Origin: Epinephelus fuscoguttatus
Lineage: Eukaryota > Chordata > Actinopteri > Perciformes > Serranidae
Length of the DNA: 64,000 bases
Reading direction: 5' to 3'
Assembly: GCF_011397635.1 (NCBI RefSeq)
Contig: NC_064767.1
Location: 6,457,501 to 6,521,500, forward strand
A program made the position numbers and the translations under genes. The notes beneath the pieces were generated by a model. The model saw only the letters and a list, made by a program, of their open reading frames with translations. It was not told the origin of the DNA and made no database searches. This document shows, in pieces, positions 55,938 through 64,000 of the stretch (positions within the stretch are counted from its first letter, which is position 1; the number at the start of each line of letters is the position of its first letter).

Positions 55938-56043
55938 GGTCTGTCGGGGGAGAGACATCAGTGTATTAACCCACATATTAATTTAATTTAATTTTTAATT
56001 TACAGTAGAAAAACAAACCCAAGCAGCATGAGGTTTTTTATAA

Positions 56044-56060
56044 AACACACACACACACAG
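56044..56060. repeat. (AC)n microsatellite in the 5' intron of cbr1 copy B
   Basis: About eight AC units at a place matching 50818-50850 in copy A. Confidence 0.8.
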
Positions 56061-56802
56061 CTTTCTGTGCTGAGAGGGCAGGGCCTTTCACACACACAAA
56101 ACTCTGTGTTCATTATGTCATCACCGATGGGAGGAGATTGAGATCAGATTTGCTGAGTCATGGTGACAGTTTCAGAGACAGAGAGCACTGTGACAATTGT
56201 TCTTCACACTGTCTATTATCTATTAAAATTTGAAATAAGTCACTAATGATTGGTGAGCTACTGTTGAATACAAAAACAGACACTTTTTAATCTGATAAAA
56301 CACTAAAAGTGGGAAGTCAATGGGTGATCATGTAAAAAGCTTTAAACTGTAAAATTAGGTGGTTTAACATCAACAATATATCCACAGTTTAATCTTTAAA
56401 ATACTATTTATTCTAAGCTAATAATAAAAGGAGTAAAAGTAAAAAGTGCAGAGTCATGCCACAGCACGAGTGTAACTATGACCTTCAGCCCTGACACAAA
56501 CTAACGATAAATGCAAACTGGTTTTGCAGTCATGTATGTCTCATGTAGCTGGGGTGTGAAGCTAACATATATAATTATACCTTTAAAAACTTGAAGTAAT
56601 ATCTCGAGGTAAATAGCTTAATATATAACGCAGTCAGCGCTTAAAGACCTTCAGATGATCGTTTTTGTGTTACATAATCCTGCCTGGCTATCGTGAGCAG
56701 ATTTCAGTTAGGTTTACAAACGAATACACACACTGAAGTACACATTTTTATGTTAGCAGGCTGCACGCTGTGTAACAAGGAGTTGTAATGGAGGTTTCTT
56801 AC

Positions 56803-56900
56803 TCTGAGCTGGTCTTGTAGTGTTAAATGAACCTGCAGAGAGGAGTGGTGTGCTCTGCAGAGAAACGGGACAATAAAAAGGAAGGAAAATTGTAGGTTTA
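56803..56900 (-). other. cbr1: putative 5' noncoding exon of cbr1 copy B
   Basis: Donor CTCAGA|GTAAGAAAC at 56803, homologous to the copy A exon at 51446 upward. It would splice to the acceptor just before the ATG at 55937. The transcription start is unknown. Confidence 0.6.
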
Positions 56901-56904
56901 CTGC

Positions 56905-56913
56905 GCAGCGTCA
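56905..56913 (-). promoter_or_regulatory. antioxidant response element core upstream of cbr1 copy B
   Basis: The minus strand reads TGACGCTGC (TGACnnnGC), in the same context as 51561-51569 (CTGCGCAG...TCAGTGCGCATAC). The variable middle triplet has changed while the core has not. Confidence 0.5.
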
Positions 56914-56948
56914 GTGCGCATACCCGGAAAAACACCGAAACCACATGA

Positions 56949-58812
56949 GTGTAGAAACTAGCGCTACACAAGGAGCTGCTGGGCAGGATTGAGAAAACAG
57001 ATGAGAATTATATCTAGGTATTGTATTTGGTGTTTAACTCTGTGTATATATGTGTGTAATGTATGTAGCTAAAGTTTAATTTTGTTGATAAATGCACGGA
57101 GAGACAGGGTTTGGTTATTACACTACTACTAAAGCATGATGGTGATATTTGGCTCGTGTCTTTTTAATGCAACACCATAACAGTGGTTTGGCATGTTCAT
57201 TACAAATTGTCTATATATGCAGTAGTTATTTAGTTGCTTTGAATTTTAAGATCCAGCTATATGTATGTATATTTATGTTTTGGTTAGCAGAAGTACGCTG
57301 AAAGGAGGATACACTCAGTTACCAGGTTATTAACAACTTGTTCTTTACCTGTCAGAGGAGGGGGGATGACTGGGATGTGACTTGATGTGACTGATTTTTG
57401 TTGTTGTTGTTTATGTTGTTGTTTAAAGCTACAAATATTTTTCCTTGAGCCTCCCTGAGTAACTTGGGAAAATACGAGACCCACCTCCACCATAAATTAG
57501 TTGTTCGATCTTAAAAATTTACCGCCTGATGTTTGAAAGACAGGTTGCAGCAATGTACCAGTTTTATATATAATATAAAGTTGACGGTTTTCATACTGTG
57601 TACATCTGCATATCTCCGATATTGACCAAAAAAAGCAACTGGACGTTTACTCTCCTCTTCATTTTAGTTATTCTCTAAGGGGAGACTTTTTACACATAGT
57701 TCCATTAACAAAATGGTTTCAGATTTCAGTTTTAGTTATAAAATGTTTGCTCAACCAACAATTACCCTTCTGTTTTCATTCATGTAAAGGTATTATACTG
57801 TGACACGACAAAACCACAATAATTTTAGAGAATGTTAAAGCATTCTCTGATTTTCTGAGATTGTACCATGGAAATCTAAAACCGTTGTAACCCTATTTGA
57901 AAGTTAAAAGTTGAAGATGAAATCTTGGAGTTGAGAAAAGCCTTGGTTTTTCACTCTTGTTGTGCATGCTGGTTAGTTCAAAATTTTAAATGAGACATGT
58001 AGAATAAAATTATGTTGATGAAATATCACAATTTTAAACTTAGATTTGATTATGGTTTTTTTTTCTGATGGAAGTGTTCGTCCAACATAATGTTTTCAAG
58101 GACTGTAAGAAATTTGAAAATCATACGATAATTTCAGTTTTTACAGTTTTTGGTTGTGATGGGTAGTGTAATTTGGGCAATTTTTAAAGAAAACGTGCCT
58201 CCCAAACTCACCCAAGCATGTTTTCTTGAAAAATTGGTGGTAAAATAAATAAAAATTTAAAGTTGTCTTTAAAAAATATTTGACATGCCTCCACCTTTTT
58301 GCACTACCCCGTCTCCTCTGATTAATAGTGAACAGTCCCTAATGCAGCAACCCTGCCCTCCAACCCTGCTGGATAATATATACAGTAAAAATAGTTGGTA
58401 GTATGATGCAACATCATTTACCTGCTCCACAAAATACAGGCTCAGAAATAGCCAATAAAGCTGATTCAACCCCTCTGTAAAACACTCCTTCATAAAGGTA
58501 GACCTATAGGATTTATTACAGCATTGTTGTATTACACGGCATTAGTTTTACGTACCTAATAAACTGCCAACTGAGTGTAAATGAAGAAAGCATGTATTTA
58601 TTTGTAAACAAATGAGTGTAAGTAGGGTACAAGAGAGGATCTTTGCTTCAGTGATATTTATAGATGTCGATAGTGATCAGGTGATAAACATGTGAGGGCA
58701 TTCATTTTCACTCCACAACCTCTGAAAGTCTCCAGATATTGCAGTGATGTTGTGAATACTTTGTGAATGGTTTACCAGCTGGAGGTCACATGTGTTTGTG
58801 TGTTTTATCCAG
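56949..58812. other. divergent intergenic region between cbr1 copy B and setd4
   Basis: About 1.9 kb between the head-to-head genes, expected to hold the setd4 promoter and first noncoding exon. A possible donor (ATCTAG|GTATTG) lies at about 57017, but the exon is not proven. No repeat family was recognised. It is AT-rich from 57.5 kb on. Confidence 0.45.
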
Positions 58813-58820
58813 GTAGGACC

Positions 58821-61800
58821 ATGAGGCTTCACAGCCATCGGTCTGGACGAGCTGCGAGGAAGAGGAGGCAGAAACAAGATAGTGCCGCCCAGTCAGGTAC
58901 AAACCAAATTTACTGCTTTTTTTATGTTTCACTGATTAGAGATTTTTCAACACAGACAGGTCTCTCTTCTGGTCTCTCCCATCACCAGCCTGTTTTTCTC
59001 TGTTTCCTCAGTCTCTCTGTGTCACCAGCCGCAGTATGTCAGGCTGATGAAGTTTCTTCACCGACGGGGATTTACCTCCACGCTGCTGCAGCCAGCCCTC
59101 TTCAATGGTATGACTCTGGTGTCCTACTGTATTCCAAAGTAGAGAACACTATGCCTGTGTATAATAATCGGATATATGGATTGAAGTACAGGTTTTAACG
59201 TTTGTGTGTGTGTTTGTTGCTTCTCATAATCCAGACACGGGCAGAGGGCTGCAAGCTCTCAAGACCATAAAGGTAAGTCTTTTCACAGACATCAGTGCAT
59301 CTGACTGAATAAACTACCACACAGTGATAACTTATAGTTTGTATAGCTAGTGATTACTTCAGTGTCTGTCATAAGACAGAATGTATTAATACATTTCTCC
59401 TTTTAATAATAAGGTTGGTGTCATTCTATATTTTTCTTGCTGTCAAAAAAATCCCATGACACACCTTTTTCTAAGGTGTGCATGTCCACGTATATGCATC
59501 TATAACTATTTGCATGATAACTGGATCATTTTAGGCACAATAATGTATTAAAAACTGAACATACTAAAAATCCAGTGATTAAAAATAATCAAGTCAACTA
59601 AGTACTTAAAAATTTTGGTGCTCTTCTGTCTGATTGTTTTTTCATTCATTCTTTTTTATCTACATTTTTGAGTGTTACAATATTTCTGTTTGTCTATGTC
59701 TGTTTTTCTGTCAGCCTGGACAGCTGGTCATTTCTCTACCAGAGTCCTGTCTCCTCACAACCTCAACTGTTCTGGACAGCTACTTGGGGCAGTATATCAA
59801 GTGGTAGAGACACACACACATTCATATACAAGCAAAACAATTTAAATATTGGAATAGAAATAGAAAGAGTAAGGTAAAATAGTAAGTTAAAGAGTAAGGA
59901 ACATGTAGATTTAATAATATTTGGTGAAAAGCAGATAAGAGGGGCCACTGGGATTGACCCAAATGGTCATTAACTTTGTCTCCCCAGCTGGAAGCCCCGC
60001 CTCTCTCCCCTGCTGGCGCTCTGTGTCTTCCTGGTGTGTGAGCGGCACCGAGGTGAGGCCTCTGATTGGTTCCCCTACATCGATGTGCTGCCCGCCACTT
60101 ATACCTGCCCTGCCTATTTCACCGATGATGTCATGGCCGTTCTGCCAACCAGTGTGCGGAGACGGGCTTTAGAGCAGAGGGAGGCGGTGCGAGAAATCCA
60201 CTCTGTTAATCAAGACTTTTTCAGGTGAGTCCAGCACACAGCACACAGCACACAGGAGCCAGTTATTCTGGTTATGTGTAAGGGTGTGCACAGATTGGAA
60301 TTAGCAGGGCAGAGTTTACTTGCACATTGCGTAACATTTTTTACAGAATACAAGACTGTGTTGCTCACTGAACATTTACAATTAGATGATACTTCTATGT
60401 TATTTTGCAACATTTCTTCCGTTTTGTCAATATTTAAGTATAAATCTGGTGCTTTTAATATACATCTCTACACAAAAAGAAAGAAGAGACCCCATCAGTC
60501 TTCTTTATGTCAGCAATGCCAATATTGAACCAAGCTGTAATTGATTTATTCTTGATCCAGATCCCTGCAGCCACTCCTGAATCAGCCCGTGGAGGAGGTG
60601 TTGACATATGAAGCGTTGAGGTACATATGCACACAATCCAGTTCAACATTTTCTCAGTGGAACTTTATTTATTTTGGTGTATATTTGTAACCTATTTAAT
60701 TATAAATCACTGAGTGAACAATTCACCACTATAGTTTATGGCAATGAAAATGTTTCCAGACTAAAGGGGACTGCAACTTTTGGTCTGTCAAGTGATTAAG
60801 TCATTCCCCTCCTCCTCCAGGTGGGCGTGGTGTAGCGTCAACACGCGCTCTGTCTTCATGTCGCACCCATCCAACAACTTCCTGTTTGGACAGGACGTTT
60901 ATGCTTTAGCTCCCTTCCTGGACCTGCTCAATCACCGCCCTGACGTGCAGGTACATGTTAAATGTGGTCACACCTACACACTTAACTAAATGTTAAAGCA
61001 TTCACTGCAGGATGGGTGACCTACTCTGCCTCCCAAGTAGAGAAACAGTTGCAAAGATGAAGAGGTAATATTTAGTAATCACAGTCTTATCAAAAATGTG
61101 TTTCCCCAGGTCAAAGCAAGTTTCAATGACGTGACGAGATGTTATGAAATCAGGAGTGTATCCGGGACACTCTGCTACCAGCAGGCCTTCATTAACTACG
61201 GCTCCCATGATAGCCAGCGCCTGATGCTAGAGTATGGATTTGTCGCCCCCTGCAACCCCAACAGTGTGGTCTATGTGGACACAGGTGAACCACAGAAGGA
61301 AATAGAAAAATACTGGAGTTGTTTCCGTTTGTTGTTTTCTTGGTACAGTTCAGGTCATGTGAAATGTTAATGACACTGTAACCAGAAGTTTGTACTTGTC
61401 TGTTTAACTGTGGTCCCTCAGATCTCCTCTGTGACGTTTTAAGAGGTGACAGGAGTTTGGATCAGAAGATCAAGTTTCTCAGAGAGAGCAATTTCCTTCA
61501 GTAAGTCTGTCTTCTGGATTGTTGATGTTCCTTTTGTGTATTATATGGCTATTCTGTAAACCATGGTAAAAAAAAAGTACTACTAGATGCTATTATTATC
61601 ATTATAGTGTTTTAAAGGAACAGTCCATTTTTCAGAGTAGATGTCTGTCTTGCCTAGGGTAGGAGCAGTATCTCTGTGTCAGATTTAAAGAGATAGTTCA
61701 CCCCCAAATCAATGCAGTGATACAGTTGGTGCAGGGGTTGACTAGGGTTTTTCGTAGTTCAGTAGGAAAAAAAAAACGTTCTTACATGAAACTGCTCACA

Positions 61801-62635
61801 ACAAGGTCTGTGGATTAACTTGAGTAACCCGGTCAAGGTTTTTTGAAAGATAGATTACTGTTGAGTTTTTCAAGTGTATTTTTTTTTGGCAGATTAATTA
61901 ACATGCTTAGCGATATCTCTGAATTGCACACAGAGAGTAATGAAAATTCAAATAAGTCTTAAATTTGATGCACAAAATCACTACAGCTTTTTCCTTTGAA
62001 CTCTCTCTCTCGTTTTCTCTCAGTAACCTGACTGTGTCCAGTGAAGGTCCCAGCTGGAGGCTGATGACGGCTCTCAGATTGTTGTCACTGCCACAAACAC
62101 TTTAGTAAGTGCACACACACAGACACACATACATATTCATGTGTATATCTGTATAAAACTACTTTTGTGTCCTTCTGAATTGGTCAGTTTGTCGGTGTAT
62201 ATGGACAAAAGTGTTTTCTTTGATGTGTGTGTTTTTCATAGTCACCACTGGAAGGCAGTGTTGCTTGGGCAGACGGTGTCTGAAGAAACAGAGGCATGGA
62301 GCATCCAGGCAGCTAAGACTCTCTGTCAGCGACTACTACAAGACACACACACAGCTCTGGATAAGGTGTGTATATCAACACACACACACTCCATCCAGTG
62401 TCAAACTACTGACCTGCAACACATGACCTGATTATTTTTATCTGCTGTGTGTGTTTAGATCTCTCACCTCCTCCAGCAGTGTGACCAGTCAGTCAGGGAG
62501 CAGCTAGATGTGGTCAAGTCACTGCGACAGGAGGAGAGGTGCATCCTGGGAAGCTGTCTTGAGGCACTGGGAAGCATGTCGGGACAGCCAGATGAACTGT
62601 TGTCATGCCAACCTGATGATGACGCAGTGAGCTGA
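58821..62635 (+). CDS. setd4: SET domain-containing protein 4 (lysine methyltransferase), 12 coding exons
   Basis: Coding exons: 58821-58896, 59012-59107, 59235-59272, 59715-59803, 59988-60224, 60561-60620, 60821-60950, 61110-61284, 61422-61500, 62024-62104, 62242-62365, 62459-62635. All introns are GT-AG and the frame holds through to TGA, giving 453 aa (human 440). A basic N-terminus (RKRRQKQ) is followed by a split SET domain: DTGRGL (58-63, SAM-binding GxG), ISLPESCLLTT in exon 4, WCSVNTRSVF in exon 7, LLNH (234-237) and INYGSHDSQRLMLEYGF (270-286, catalytic Tyr region). The C-terminal RuBisCO-LSMT-type substrate-binding domain includes GPSWRLMTALRLL in exon 10. SETD4 acts on histone lysines in nucleus or cytosol; the exact target is debated. 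The ATG was chosen because an acceptor (TTTATCCAG) lies eight bases upstream. An in-frame ATG at 58767 would bypass that acceptor and is less likely. Confidence 0.95.
61610..61900. repeat. dispersed-repeat fragments in setd4 intron 9
   Basis: TTTAAAGGAACAGTCCATTTTT and TTTAAAGAGATAGTTCACCC are openings typical of teleost MITEs. Right ends are not clear. They lie well away from the splice sites. Confidence 0.4.
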
Positions 62636-64000
62636 CATCCGATTGGTACCCTGGCCTGCCAGTTGCTACAAGAAGCAAGTTTACTGGCTGAGCTGGTGAT
62701 GCTGGACAACCTCCATGTCCCTGCTCTGCTTGTCAGTGAGTACAGCTGACAAAAGCTGCAGGATTGCCTAATGTCCGTAACCAGAGGGTCAAAAGTCTGA
62801 TTCCAGGTATGCTGAAAGAGCCTGCACTGTTAAAACAGCCCAGAGAAGGACAGAGAGGATCTCATCACCACCATTTGTTAAGCCAAGGAAAGGTTAAATA
62901 CACAGTGCGCTAATATGACTGTAAAACTATCCTTGTAACCTTTTGGACTCTTGTGAGACAGAAAATGGTGACAATGTTTTTATTGTAATTTTAGGAAATA
63001 AGTTATATTCTAATTAGAACTAACAGTACAGCTCCATTCAGGAGTTTTGTTTGAGATTCAAGTAATTACAAAGTCCAGAGCACAAAACTGCAACATTTTT
63101 TATGACAGCAACTTAAATTGATTGTTTAAATTGTGATATATATTATGATGTTATACGCAAAACATAAAACTTTGCTGTATTTACCTCAAAAGCAAGAATT
63201 GCAGCCATCTTTTTTGCGTATTTATTGAGTCAAATGAAGCCTTTTGTGGATTCTCAAAGAAATATGACGCGACAATGACCAGACAGGCTTTAATGTGGGT
63301 TGTAGTCCCGTGGAATGAAAGCCACATACAAATCTTACATATTCAGAAGTCGATCAAAGGTTTCTGTGTTTGGAGGAAACACAGTGGCTCGTTGGTTCAA
63401 ACTGTTATCTCAGAACCAGAAGGAAATTGATTCTTCCTGCAGCTTTAGGTCAAGCAGGTCAAATTAACTGGAGACTCTGACCACAGGTGTTAATATGAGT
63501 GTCTATTTCTCAGTGTTAGCTCAGACGTGATGTCCCCCTACATGATGCATGCTTCAGTTTTCCCAGTTTCAGCCCCCTGGAAACAATTTGCACGTAAAAA
63601 CAACCACTTGTTATAATAAACAGTTAAAATGCACGAAGAAGTGATTTCTGTGAATCTCAGATGAATGTGGTCAGAGTTGAACAACAGCCTTTTTCTTCTG
63701 ATGACGCTGGACAGTCTCCATGGCAACCGTGGCTTCATAAAGGGGGACCGCCTCCTCAGGCTGAGGTCTGGAGAGACAGATTGAAAATTAAATTTGATTT
63801 AAGTTATACAGCAGTCTGTACATCTTTAAAACGGCAGGCTGTAACTCCTTATTTTGTGCATGTATTTGTGGTCTTAATAGTCTTAAATCTATAAACTCAA
63901 TTATGAAACATATCTGGTCTTGCAGACAGATTTTGAGAATTGGGGGCATTTAAATAAAACCAGGGAGTGCTTCTTTAATTTGATAACTTGCAGAGAAAAG
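62636..64000 (+). other. setd4 3' UTR and downstream DNA
   Basis: No second gene recognised. AATAAA words at about 63616 and 63950 could serve as polyadenylation signals for setd4, but both are far from the stop codon (about 1.0 and 1.3 kb). Short open frames on both strands have no domain similarity. Confidence 0.4.

Larger units (their letters stand above)
52541..56948. repeat. segmental tandem duplication, unit B
   Basis: The paralogous unit to 47610-51604, in direct orientation. Near-identical tracts (coding exon 2, coding exon 5 with introns 4 and 5, and the intron 1 part just before coding exon 2's upstream side) alternate with clearly diverged tracts (exon 4, flanking UTRs), suggesting an older duplication reworked by gene conversion. 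Confidence 0.85.

Overview
The window is vertebrate nuclear DNA, most likely from a percomorph-type teleost fish. The reasons are spliced genes with GT-AG introns, dense CA/GT microsatellites, abundant short terminal-inverted-repeat (TIR) transposons, and a Rex3/RTE-like retrotransposon ending in GATG repeats. A cbr1-setd4 neighbourhood in head-to-head orientation also matches human 21q22. No bacterial, viral or CRISPR features were seen. Exon coordinates come from reading frames, splice sites and recalled family sequences. No alignment or database search was run.

Layout. From 1 to about 47.6 kb I see no intact protein-coding gene. This part is AT-rich unique DNA broken up by mobile-element remnants: a decayed LINE on the minus strand (2.9-3.9 kb), at least six copies of one interspersed family (Rep1), four pieces of a second family (Rep2), several TIR elements (17985-18710, 20669-21507, 25492-26773, 30337-30477, 36046-37147, 39335-40696 with one nested inside), a tRNA-headed SINE, a RecQ-like helicase fragment (minus strand, 32.9-33.2 kb), a long inverted repeat (40.9-43.7 kb) and a Rex3-like LINE 3' end (44.8-45.7 kb).

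From 47.6 to 56.95 kb there is a tandem segmental duplication. Each unit holds one complete six-coding-exon carbonyl reductase 1 gene on the minus strand (275 aa each; 17 amino-acid differences by my count) with a separate probable 5' noncoding exon. A TIR transposon lies at the junction of the two units. From 58.8 to 62.6 kb on the plus strand is a complete 12-coding-exon setd4 gene (453 aa), divergent from the cbr1 pair.

How the genes relate. The cbr1 products are NADPH-dependent short-chain dehydrogenases. In fish, CBR1-type enzymes act as 20-beta-hydroxysteroid dehydrogenases as well as carbonyl detoxifiers, so the pair may have split roles. setd4 encodes a SET-domain lysine methyltransferase; its link to cbr1 is conserved position, not a shared pathway. 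The most informative observations are the patchwork of near-identity and divergence between the two cbr1 copies, with most amino-acid differences in the exon carrying the catalytic Ser/Tyr/Lys, and a matching antioxidant-response-element core upstream of both copies.
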